DNA of 64,000 nt, taken from Lineus longissimus. Taxonomy: Eukaryota > Nemertea > Pilidiophora > Heteronemertea > Lineidae. The stretch spans positions 744,001 to 808,000 of the forward strand of contig NC_088323.1 of NCBI RefSeq assembly GCF_910592395.1, read 5' to 3'. The position numbers were made by a program, and so were the translations under genes. Of this stretch, positions 53,300 to 64,000 are shown in pieces (position 1 is the stretch's first letter; every line of letters starts with the position of its first letter). The notes under the pieces are model-generated. The model saw nothing but the letters and a program-made list of their open reading frames with translations, was not told where the DNA came from and made no database searches.

Positions 53300-55870
53300 A
53301 CTTTGGTGGATTGTGCAGAAATAGCGTACTTTCAGTTTCGCTCAAGTGTTTATAAGCCTGAAGCTTGCATGGAATTGAAATGTTATGAAGGATAAGGGAT
53401 GATACATTTGGCTTTATTGACCTATTATGTTTCACAGTGGCATGTTAGAAACTGAAGGACCGTGCATGTTCTTCTGCATTTACCTCGCATTGTGCTCACT
53501 TCACTGCAGCTAGAAGCCATATTTTAGTGCTATGCTGTGCACACACATCGTCTTCTCATTTTTACTAGTATGGTTTATCTATTCACTTGCATGTATTTGA
53601 TATGTAATAAAGGATAAGGGAATGATACAGTGTGCCTTATTGACTTACGATATCGCACCCCAGGCTAGTTGGTGATCTTGTTTGTAGTATCCCTAGATGA
53701 TTGTATATGATTCATGCTGCTCTGATGACGGTGCTCGGGAGAAATCCACCAGAATGGTTGACCAGCTCACATATGATTGACGACTGACACTCTGGGACAT
53801 CATGTTCCATAAACAACATATGTTTATCATTCTTTTGTTTGATATTGACATATGACGGATATTTGTACAGTAATTTATGAATAAAAACAACAACATAATA
53901 CAAAGTGGCTATTCTTACGACTAGTCGTAACTTAGGATTTATGCGATTTCAGAGATTAAACTGAGGATCTAGGGAGATAAGACTAGTGTAAAGGAAGGGT
54001 TAGGGTTAGGGTTGGCGCTAGGAGTAAGTGTTAGGGTCAGGGTGAGCGTCAGGGTTAGGATTAAGGCCCAAAAAGGTGAAAATGATCGTCGTAAGAATAA
54101 CCAGTAGTTTGTATGTAAAATGCATTAGGGATCGTCGTAAGAATAGCCGCGGCCAACATAATAATAACACTGAGAAGTAAGTCGTGCCTTCTTGGCATCT
54201 GAACATTGACATCTCCTCTTAACAAGGGAATGCAAGAAGTTAACACTCTCGCAGCATCAATATCACGTCAATATTCTCACTGTAGGCATTATCAAATTTT
54301 TATTCCATCTATCTCATAAATTCGCTGCTTCGCATGACAAGTAATATGACAAATTATCACACAACATGTGTCAAATCACCACACTGAAGAAATCAGGCGT
54401 CGAATTACGACATGTCGTAAAACGCACGCAACACATTTAAGGATATCCAATACTGCAATAGCAACAGGTTGCTTTTCTTTCCTTTGGCAAAATATCAATT
54501 TCACACGGTCACGTGATCTGCAAAATAGCCATGTTATTTTTCAACTTTTGTTCTTTGAGTCATTATCTCATTTGCTGTCAGGGATGAAAAATAAATAGCA
54601 ATTTATTGTCTCCGGCGCCTTCAGTAAAAGGAGATGGTTTAACCCGTTGAAGGTGCATAGCTTGCAATGAAGAATTTGAACATTCTTTGTCGGGCACTGC
54701 ATCAACCCTGTAAACTGTGTAAACCTCTGATTAAGAGTATGTATCGACTACATGGCATACATAAATCAAGGTCTAAAACACTCATTTCAACTTTAAGAAA
54801 AAACAACTTTGAAAAAAAAATGGGTAAAGGAGTTACACAGCAGATAGGGCGTGGACTTTTACTTCGGTAAAACCCTACAAACTCAATTGCTTATTTGAAG
54901 ATTTTGAATGAGGCAGACGTCCATTCTACTTTAGAAATAATTGATTCTGAAAAACCATTAAAAGAGTAAGTTCTTTTTCATTTTACTGATAAAGTGAAAT
55001 TGATGAAACCAATTTAATGTATATGTTCTTAACGTAAGTAATCCACCAAGCTATATGCTTGTCATTGTCCGACTTTGATAGCGTTTTGATACAATTTAAT
55101 ATCATGAAGAAAAAATAAAGGAATGAATAAGAATTACTGTAGGACGTCAATTAGAATGGAGAACATGATTGATGAATACAGTTTTATAATTTGATTTGCT
55201 TGAAGAAATAAAAGGATGGAATTGTTTTGAGTTTGTATGTCCTTTTTTAAACACTTTACTTAACAAATGCATTAAAGGTGCCATTTCTGAAAAGGTAACG
55301 AAATGCTTCATTATCTTGGTCCATACCAGCAACTGTTTTGCGAGCCCGGATATTGACCACCTAATTGATGTGATTATGCCACCATTATGAAATCACCGTC
55401 TCCTGATCATCGACAAATTAGCGCGATTTGGGTGATTAGTCTGATAGAAGGCGATAATTCATTTGATTAATCAATTAAGTTTGCTCAAGAATATGTCCAT
55501 TAGACTCAACTTATCGTTTTAGAAAGTTGCTAAAGCTATCCACATTCATCAAAAGCAGTCAATAATAACACCTCAACATCGTGTCTGAGTCTGACCCAAT
55601 CTCTTAACTACTACCTCTCCTGTCGCAGCAATGAGAGTATTTAGAAAACCAATCGATGCCACTGAAATGTCGCCTGTTTCTCATTCTTGTCACGCGCACA
55701 CTTTCCTGAGTGTGCCTTAAAATAGACCATAGTGAAAAGCAATGTTAATACGGTTAACTGGTTGAGGTCGCATTTACGTAGGATAGGTGGTGAAGGGGCA
55801 TTCGGGAGGAGGTTAAGGCATTGCACCAAGCGAGAAGGCAATTTTCCCTTATATTTGATAAGCATTAGGA
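53300..55870. other. Non-coding stretch with local repeats
   Basis: The word AAGGATAAGGGATGATACA occurs at 53388 and, slightly changed, at about 53610, each followed by GC(T/C)TTATTGAC; this is a diverged repeat pair about 220 bp apart. A TTAGGG-like tract lies at 53994-54060. No gene is supported. Confidence 0.5.
53994..54060. repeat. Degenerate telomere-like TTAGGG repeats
   Basis: GGGTTAGGGTTAGGGTTGG is followed by degenerate copies (GTTAGGGTCAGGGTGAGCGT, CAGGGTTAGG). With only three good units this is a short interstitial telomere-like sequence, not a chromosome end. Confidence 0.7.
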
Positions 55871-55877
55871 AGAGCTA

Positions 55878-55944
55878 ACGGCGCTCGATCATTTGACCTT
55901 CGTTCACGAGGCAGACACCTTATCCACTATAGGCCATCAGGATA
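55878..55944 (-). pseudogene. Degenerate tRNA-like sequence (tRNA pseudogene or SINE head)
   Basis: On the - strand GATGGCCTATAGTGGATAAG followed by GTGTCTGCC matches the first half of arginine-type tRNAs (TGGCCTAATGGATAAGGCGTCTG), including the A box. About 40 bases on, GATCGAGCGCC is a damaged B box. Anticodon and acceptor stems do not form properly. Either a dead tRNA copy or the head of a tRNA-derived SINE would fit. Confidence 0.55.
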
Positions 55945-56107
55945 TGTGTATAGCAATTAGTAAAGTTTACGATTTTGGTCTCAGGCTACGATGTCCTGTT
56001 GCTGATGTGATCTCAAGCTAAAAGTTCACTTTCCTCCCGGCGCTTCTCGTCAGTTGTTGGAGACGCGCGTGACCAGAATGACAAGCTAACGAAACGCTTT
56101 ACCTGTA

Positions 56108-56138
56108 ACCGGAAGTCCAACGATGGAACACTTCCGGT
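56108..56138. promoter_or_regulatory. Inverted pair of ETS-type motifs
   Basis: ACCGGAAGT and ACTTCCGGT are exact reverse complements separated by 13 bases. Each is a full ETS (GABPA-type) consensus. Such pairs usually mark promoters or enhancers, but no gene is recognised beside it. Confidence 0.4.
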
Positions 56139-56693
56139 AAAATTATGCCTGGATAGATGTTATTAGCTTGGTGGCATTTCGGAGGAAGTTGGTACAGGAT
56201 GAGATTTGATACTCTCGCCAGGGTCTATTTTAATAGTCTGACGTCGGTGTTTGCTTGGCCGGTGGAACCAATTGCGAGAGAGGCTACCAAAGGTTTTTTC
56301 CACCATTTGACTGACTCTATAAGGTACATTTGAAATGTTGCTGAAAGTACTACAGCCTCTCCTCTCTTGTCATGTCACTGCGTCAGATTGTCATATGCCC
56401 AGACAGTGGTTGTGCAGAATAGGAAAATGATTCTGCCAATCGCGACCTAAATCTGACCCCAAAAGCGCTGGAAGATCTTGCTGGAGTCACGCTCTCCTGA
56501 TGTTCCCGCAGCAAATGATAGGACCGCACCAAATTAATTGGATTTCATTATTGGATATCAAAGCATTGTTGATAGCTACCTCCTCTGTCACTAAGAGGAA
56601 ATAACTTTGATCGCTAGGGGAAAACGAGAACGAAGTAGCTGCCTACTCAAGACCGGAAAAACACCAAACTTTGATGGCTAAGTGTATTTCCTC

Positions 56694-56716
56694 TCGCTCG
56701 CTCTCTCTCTCTCTCT
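56694..56716. repeat. (CT)n microsatellite
   Basis: CTCG units run into about eight uninterrupted CT dinucleotides. Confidence 0.85.
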
Positions 56717-59545
56717 ATTTGGGCAAATGGATGCAATATCGTAAGAAGAAAAAGATAGCACCACGCTCAAGATACCGCACGGTAGTTATGATAGGGACAA
56801 CATTTCACTTCAGAATGCAGCAAATGACCTTGTTAGGGTGACATCTTTCTATTGAGGGCAATATAATTCTAGTCAGGGTGGCGCTTATTCGGGATAGCCC
56901 AACTGGAAAGGTCGTCACTAAATTTAATTAACTGCTTGAATTTCAATGTATGCTTAAATAATCAGTAAACTGAAGAACTGATGCCAAGATATGGGGGAGA
57001 TTGATTAAATTTCAAAACAAAATACAGCAGTGTTCATTCATTGCAGTTGGATTGAGAAGGTATTCAATTCACATTTTTAATTAAATTCTGTGTGGACTGT
57101 TGCTGTTTCCACAGAATTTCTCAAACGTGAATGTAGCGAAACAAATTTGAAAGAGAGATATTCGGAGTGAGTGGAAGACTAAGAAAGTTCATGTACTAAT
57201 ATCTAAAAAGACCGAAGAATATAGTACCAAGACATTTTTCGTCTATTTGATATTTTCCAGTAATAATAAATGGATAAAGTAAGTCAAATGGCTCACATCA
57301 AAGCAACACTACCAACACAAGTAGAGTAAACTAGTTAGCTGAAGCCGTTCACCACAACAGGGACCTCACGTAGCTCCAAGAAATCAATTCACCCATCTGT
57401 TGATTCAGCATGAGCTGCAGGAGGTTGCATTTAATGACATTCCTAGTTATCGAGGCAGGCACTGGAATGTGCATAAGAAGGGTAATCCTTGGAGCAAGTC
57501 TCATGCCAAGCATGCGGATTGTCTTCTCCAAGTGCACATTTTAAAAGATGCTCCTACAAAAAGTAAGTTTCGGTTCGATTTTGCAAGGATTTAAAATTGA
57601 TCCATGGAGTTCTTTCATTGTTGTAATGGTAGCTAGTTGAAATAGCAATGGAACCTAGCTGCGGTATGTGCGTTTGATATTTCAGTTATGGCTCCACACT
57701 CCAAGATTTCTACGTTATCTTCAATATTTCTCTAGAACGCGTCGACCCTCTGAATTTTAAATGGATGACTAGACTTTGATTTATACCTGACCATGTCTAG
57801 TAATACGCTGGGACCTTTCTGTTGCACGATGCAGCAGCATATCTCAAATGTGATATTGACAGATTAAACCATGGAGAATAGATATTGAATAGCCTGATAA
57901 ATGTATTAACAGACATTTAACTTCAATTAACCAAATGGAAACGTCAACCAAATCGATTCAGCGGCATTGTTTTATTGGTTGACAGTTCAGTGATTATCAT
58001 GTGGGTTATGCCAGTGCAGTAGTTGGATATTTCAGAAGATTTGGCTTGTTTATAGAGACGTATCGGGATCACAAAAGTGGTAGTCTATCACGGACGTGCT
58101 GACGCATGCATGTCATTGAGGCTTAGGAAAGGCGAGAGTAGTCCTGTAGATGGAGAAGCGAGGAAAGGGAGTCAGTTGGGGAAGTCTGGCTATAGAGCAT
58201 ATCCGCAGCAAATGAGGCTGCCTTTGTTGGACATAACTTACCATCTAGCGTCCTTGGCTGACGTGGCTTCCACATGACCTGCTTGATTTAAGTATGGGAA
58301 TACGGGTCATTTTGTCTGTCATGATATGTCGTGTAGGCCTTATAAGATTCAATTAGACATCGGAGCATAAGATTATCACTTTTACACCTAATTTCTGTAA
58401 CATTATCAGAAGATAACATCTCCAAACGTGACGGATGATATCGCTTTGGGGGCTACAGATAAGAAATCAAGGAAGCGAAACTGATTTATTCGACCTTCTT
58501 CGGCTTCATTTCACTGTCGATCAGTATACTGGTAAGTACTTATTCCATCAAGATCATATTCATTCGAGGCGATCGTTATCATATATACATATTTCCGACC
58601 CAGTGCCCTAAGCCATACGGTGCTGCTTGCTTGCCCGAGCAGCAGTAATCCCACACGAATTCGCCCCTAAGTAATCTTCTCGTGAATTCCATCACGAATT
58701 GAATCCGTTGCTGTACCGTGAAATGGTGGTGATGCTTCCGTGACGAGCGTTGCAGTTGCTGATGGAAATAGCCCAACGGAAATCCTTCAAACTACTGCTT
58801 AAACCACTCTCGAGATAACGGGAAAGTTTTGGTGAAATCGTCAGGAATGTAATTTGCCTAAGTTGCCTTTAATTTTAGATAGTGACTGAAAGTGGTTGAA
58901 ACTGGTTGTGCTACTTGAAACACGTCCACGATAACATTTTAGGATGTAAGTGGTGTGATTGTCGAAATGTGGCAGGACTTCGGGATTTATCGTCAATACA
59001 TTGCTGTCACAGCTGTGGTATTTGACAAAGAGCATCATATTCTGATCAGAGATGGTTGGCCTATGAAGTATTTATTGGCGCTTCAGCCTCCTACCATTTA
59101 ATCGGAATGCCTTTTACCGGTTTCTGATGCATATCGCCGGCCCGATTGAACGGGAAAAAGTGATTTTCCGACGCCTCCCATAGCCGTCGGTTAATCCTGT
59201 AATCTTTCATGAATAAACGAAATCAGCTTTTCTAAACACTGATCCATTGCCGATTAAAATCATTCAAATTGAACGCTGCAACAGATGAATCCGAGCAGAT
59301 CTCCAAACAGATATCCAAACATCAATCCTGATCAGACGATAGGTCGGTCACGTGACCTGGCAGCCATTATTAACACAGATCGCGTGCACATCAGCCATAT
59401 CGATATCGGTTACCTGAGGTAATAAAGTTCGAACCGACCATGGTGAATAAAGTAGTATAAAAGTTGAAATAGCTGGGACATTCATGTGATGCAGTGTCGC
59501 TAATGGGGTTTTATCCCACTCTATTAGAACCAACATCCCGTATCC

Positions 59546-59756
59546 AGAGCGTGCGGCGTTACATGGTGGCAGAGCGTGCGGCGTTACATGGTAGCAGAGC
59601 GTGCGGCGTTACATGGTAGCAGAGCGCGCGGCGTTACATGGTAGCAGAGCGGCGTTACATGGTAGCAGAGCGGCGTTACATGGTAGCAGAACGTGCGGCG
59701 TTACATGGTAGCAGAGCGGCGTTACATGGTAGCAGAGCGTGCGACGTTACATGGTA
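59546..59756. repeat. Minisatellite with mixed 25-bp and 21-bp units, about 9 copies
   Basis: Long units (AGAGCGTGCGGCGTTACATG then GTAGC) and short units lacking the internal four bases CGTG are interleaved in the order long x4, short x2, long, short, long. Variants include GTGGC in unit 1, GCGCG in unit 4 and GCGAC in the last. The pattern suggests repeated unequal exchange with a 4-bp deletion variant. Confidence 0.92.
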
Positions 59757-59759
59757 TTC

Positions 59760-62700
59760 AGGTATGCAGATTAATAAATCAACGTGAAGGGTGTTTTACT
59801 TCACTAGGTTTCGTCAGATATATGTCTGTGTAGGAATGGGTATCTGGTTAACTTTAGAGATTACTGTTATGCCGTTCAGAATGTAGCCAACTTGCACCTC
59901 TCTAATGAGAAGTTCATTCAAAACTCTCCTCAAACAACATCCACTCAAAGAGTGTTTTTCTTGGAAGCGACGGAGACGTATTCCTTGATGTTTGGCTCTG
60001 TAAGGTATACTTTGCCTGTTAAATTGATCAATTCTATTTACTCTCTTTTCTATCGGAAACGAGATACCGATTGCAATAACAGTTGCTTGCTTCTTTGCAG
60101 GTATTTTCATGTGCATGATGAACAAATTGTTATTCTCAAATTTTTCTTGGTTTAAAACATGTTATGGATCTGTCAACATGAACATGTTGTTACTGTTTGC
60201 CATTAATCAGTCCGAAGTGCGTCTGTTCACCTGCCTTGATATTCTTACGTGCTTGCTCCACCTATAGGCCGGAACCTGAGGCTAGTCTCTGTTGGTCTTC
60301 TAAGTGGTCTACGCCATCGTTAGCAATGCCTTTTTTATAATGATGAACTTTGGTCCCATCAATCTGAAATACATCTCCCATGATGTCACAGCTCATTTAA
60401 ATGGCGGCCATGTTTGATTAGAAATGTAATCAAGCATGTGGTAACGCATGTTGGCAATTGACGCATGCTTCAGAATGATAAACATGCAGAAGGTGATTTA
60501 GATCCTCCATCATCGTTCTAACTTCTAAAGTCTTTGGAAACACTTTTTTCTATTGCTTGAAATGTTAAACATGTTCAAGATTAATGAAAAACTGTAGCAG
60601 TGATAAGGTCGGATGGTTTTTCATGCTTCGGATGTTTTTATGCATAATTGCCAGTGTTAAGCATGCGCCGCTGCGGCATTTAAATTGATTACAAGTAAAG
60701 TTCTAATGGGAATGCTGATTTGGTAGGAATTTTAATTTCTTCATGAATTGATCAATATTGCAAGAGCGATTTATCATGCTTGGCAACAACATAACAGTGG
60801 TCTTTTTCTCTATAAAACGTAGGTTGAATTATGCGACTGACTCTTGAGATAGTAAGTTGGATTCTTCAGTGAAACGAGTAAGTAAAGCAACGATAAAAAC
60901 TTAAAGTCCATCATCACACTGCATAAAGTATATCATGAAGGGGAAAAGCTTTGTGAAATACTAGTAAAGTAAACTCGGCAGAATACGGTGTACGAAAACT
61001 TTTAACGAACGGCTCTCTTTATATTAGCCTTACCCCTTTTTTGCAGTAAGCTTTCGTTTGCCTTTGGTTACAGACAGCGACACATTACGTAGTAAACCCG
61101 CTTAGTGAGGCAGAAAAAATTGAGCACGGGATGAAGCGTTTCGGTCTGAAACGACGAGGTGGATCTTGCTATTAGCGAATTTTGTCTTAACGGCGCCGGT
61201 AGTTTTTGTTGTATTCGTTCCAGATAGACTGGATGGGTTGTGACTTGGGGCAATTTACTTGAGTTCACCTTTTCATCTTTACGTCCAACGCTGAAACAAA
61301 TTGGTACAGGGAATCTTAATCTGATGAACCGAAGTGTATAGAATTGTGAGCTACCGATTGTACCATCATCAATTACGCTTCGTGGTCTAGAATTGGACCT
61401 TCGCCTTTGACCAAAAAATGTATCATACATTCTTTAAAGGAAGAAATTGAACCTGTTACGTGTTGCGATTGACTGAGATGTGGTGACTAACCTGTATCGA
61501 TCCCTTCGACGTGTATGGAATTCAATTTCACCTATTTTGTGGTAGATTTATGGGTTTTTTTTCTCAACATAGCCAATTTGACAAAAAGAGATTATGATTG
61601 CCGATGACGTTGGTTGTGTCTGTATCACCACTCGGAGTTGTAGCCAAACATACATCTATGACTTAATCCCTAAAAAGACTACATTTAACTTCTATTCATA
61701 TCTAAGCGGTGCTTCGTCGCAACACAGTGCAGACAATTAAATGCTTCGTCTTCTTTCAATTTCCCTCAGGAAACTGGGAAGGAAGCATGATAGCATCAAA
61801 TTGCTTGAAAGAAATATTCAGGTTATTAAAACAGCATATCAATTTCTTCTTCCCTTGTGACTCCACACTCATACGATGAACAGAAAGGCACCAGAAGAAA
61901 AACTCTAGTGTATTCAAACAATCACCATGAGTCGACTCCACATTTATCCAACTTAAAAGGCAGATTCAGGGACCAACCTAAAGACCCTGCATGAACAAAA
62001 TGAATCAAAGGAGATAGGCAGTAGAGGTGAAACCCTGGTGAATTAAGACAATCACCAGCAAACCTCAACTTTTCTTTGGCATCAAAAGCAGATTGGAGCT
62101 ATCATGTTACATTTCCCTCTCGACCTGGGCTGTTGAACCTTTTTACAAATCTTCATGGTTGGATGCATTCCGGATAAATTGATGAATTAATTCAAACTTG
62201 TAACCTTTAATGTAATGATTTTTGCCACAAATGTCGGAAGTCGTGTGAGTCACGCAACACTCCGACAGATTGAGTCGGGCGCGTAAAATTGGAAATCTTT
62301 TAAAAGAAAAAGTATGCAAAAAATCTTTAAAGGTTTTCATAAAATCCGAGTGATGCATCCATCGGGATAGAAGAATGTCGGTTTTCATTTTGTCACTTTT
62401 TGTTAATTTGTTTTAGAAAAACGGTTTCTTTTATGGGGTTAAGGGAAATCGGCTCCTTTTGCTCCATCATTTATGTGCATCAGAAAGAAGGAACCATCGC
62501 TAACTTGTATAATGAATGATCATTCCATTTGAAATCCATTCTTTCAAGAGTGTGGTATAATGAAGCGAGGTAGTGGGCCCATTTTGGTATTCAACATGTT
62601 CTGTGCAGCTGTTTCATCATTACTAGTTCATCCAGATCACTTTGCAGCACCATTCAGCCAAGGAACTTAAATCACTCCTTTTCTTCTTCTTTTTGTTCTA

Positions 62701-63440
62701 CCTCCTTTTCATTCACGACTTCAACAATATTGAACGACTACATGGTATGGTCTTGTCTATTAAGTCAACAGTTGGAGCCAGTTCCCTCTTATTTCTGGCT
62801 GTCTGGTCGACGTTTTCTACCCAGACCTGACTCCTCTTGGCAGCATCTCTAAAGATAAGCCAAAATAATGACTTTGGCCGTTTGTACTGTAACAAAAATC
62901 TTCTTTCTGCACGCAGGTTAACTGATCCCATTTTCAATTAACATTCTCCTTTCATTCCACAATGAGAGTAATGCATCAACCTGTCATTCCAACATGTGGC
63001 GAGCATGCTGAGGCCTTGCTGCATGCTCGAAATTGAAAATGAGATGCAATGAAGTTGACATATCCGCTCAATCCAATTACCCCTAAGCTTGCAATGTTGC
63101 AGGGATTAAAATTTGCGTCACCTTGGTATGTAATCTTGAGAAGATCTTGCGCATTTCTGCTGCATGTTCCTGCCATGTGGCAGCTTTTCCGATTGCATCA
63201 AACATACACAGATACAACATTTCTCAGTCCAAATATTTATTTCAATTGGTTTTTCTGCTAAAAAAGAAGAAACATCATCAGTCCCAAAGCTATTTTTGTT
63301 ATCGGTCCCTCGAGCCGCCTTCGTTTGCAGTCGAAGTTATATAGTCTCGACCTACATGGTTACAAGTGTAATGCATGTACGTTTTATTTTGTTCATAATT
63401 CAATGTCTTGTCATGTTATATCAAATATTGTACATGTATT
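59760..63440. other. Non-coding stretch near the window end
   Basis: No supported gene, RNA or transposon protein was found. Open frames are short and lack family motifs. Confidence 0.5.
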
Positions 63441-63445
63441 TTACA

Positions 63446-63470
63446 CGAATAAATAAATAAAATAAAATAT
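63446..63470 (+). repeat. (AATAAA)-type tail
   Basis: AATAAATAAATAAAATAAAA ends an AT-rich stretch. It could be the 3' tail of a retroposon inserted on the + strand, or a simple repeat. Confidence 0.5.
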
Positions 63471-63471
63471 A

Positions 63472-63560
63472 GTGCTAGTAACAAAGCCTGATGGTCACCT
63501 CCGTGTATGCTGCGATTACCGACGTTAAGCTGTTAGTGATAGAATAAGCTTAGCGTATAC
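63472..63560 (+). mobile_element. Ty3/gypsy-like reverse transcriptase fragment
   Basis: On the + strand the frame reads VLVTKPDGHLRVCCDYRR, which matches the conserved opening block of Ty3/gypsy reverse transcriptases (a K-x-DG-x-LR-x-C-x-DYR pattern). It is followed at once by a stop and apparent frameshift. Only about 20 codons are recognisable. It is a small dead relic; no LTR, protease or integrase part was found. Confidence 0.6.
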
Positions 63561-64000
63561 TGTTTTATCTTGATATGCTCGTTTATGTCATGATCAGCTC
63601 CTACTCCTTTTCAATATGGCGGTGATGGCAGCCATCATTACCAGAAGGGAAGCGTTTATAAATCCGCGTTTACCATAGGGATTTGTACTTGACAAAATAG
63701 CGTAAAAACTCGCATCAAGGACGTATCGAAGACCTTCAGGCCTAACCCCAGGGAATTTCAAGTTGAAGAATCAATATAGCATCAGGTACACATACAATAT
63801 TGTCATATATATTCCCTTTGTTTTTAAACTTCAACCACCGCTGTCACAACATGCGCTGGTATCTCTTCTGACAATTTAGGAGATCAAATGGCATGCTTTA
63901 TCTGTGCAGTTCCTATTATTGTGCATCGATCTAACATACTTAATCATTCCCTTTGATCTACATATTATTTCAAGGTAGCTTTCATTAGTGCATCTGTCAA
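63561..64000. other. Terminal stretch, nothing recognised
   Basis: Follows the RT relic. No further transposon motif, gene or repeat could be identified up to the window end. Confidence 0.45.

Larger units (their letters stand above)
55950..59545. other. Non-coding stretch with short structured motifs
   Basis: No gene is supported. Visible structure is an inverted pair ACCGGAAGT/ACTTCCGGT (56108-56138) and a (CT)n tract (56694-56716). Confidence 0.5.

Noticed and set aside
53994-54060. Chromosome end
   Set aside because: Only three clean TTAGGG units, with unique sequence continuing on both sides.

Overview
This is a 64 kb piece of a eukaryotic nuclear genome. All multi-exon genes have GT-AG spliceosomal introns, mostly of 150-1100 bp. 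The genes are an interferon regulatory factor (IRF), a metazoan-type KAT2 (GCN5/PCAF) acetyltransferase, MLH1 and a class A GPCR. IRFs are animal-specific and absent from Drosophila and C. elegans. This suggests a bilaterian invertebrate, perhaps marine. I cannot fix the phylum from sequence alone.

Layout: 1-3.4 kb is non-coding and holds a cluster of inverted short repeats (470-880). An essentially intronless class A GPCR lies on the + strand (3539-4681, poly(A) signal at 4707). From 4.7 to 9.4 kb there are simple repeats and a 22-bp minisatellite. From 11.77 down to 9.50 kb on the - strand are six consecutive in-phase exons of MLH1 covering only the N-terminal ATPase half; I could not find the remaining exons. 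A dead non-LTR retrotransposon (13.25-13.77 kb) separates MLH1 from KAT2. Its ORF is interrupted by a perfect palindrome flanked by 7-bp direct repeats. KAT2 is complete: 13 exons, 20162 to 14438, - strand, 805 aa, with all exon phases agreeing. Its start codon sits in a TISU/YY1-like element.

From 20.4 to 22.1 kb a 509-bp segment occurs twice at about 98% identity, 897 bp apart. Each copy carries the same protein-like terminal reading frame of unknown family. From 29739 to 25732 on the - strand is a complete IRF (10 exons, 470 aa) with DNA-binding and IRF-association domains. Its start codon is overlapped by a short upstream ORF.

From 30 to 64 kb I found no protein gene I can support. It contains one tRNA-Arg(CCT), a degenerate tRNA-like sequence, a CR1/L2-like LINE 3' end, a Ty3/gypsy RT fragment, mini- and microsatellites, and AT-rich stretches dense in homeodomain-type motifs.

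The four protein genes share no evident pathway: a membrane receptor, DNA mismatch repair, chromatin acetylation and an immune/developmental transcription factor. I see no operon-like or prokaryotic system. Exon coordinates were derived by hand from splice consensus, reading phase and family similarity. The GPCR ligand class, UTRs and promoters are inference.
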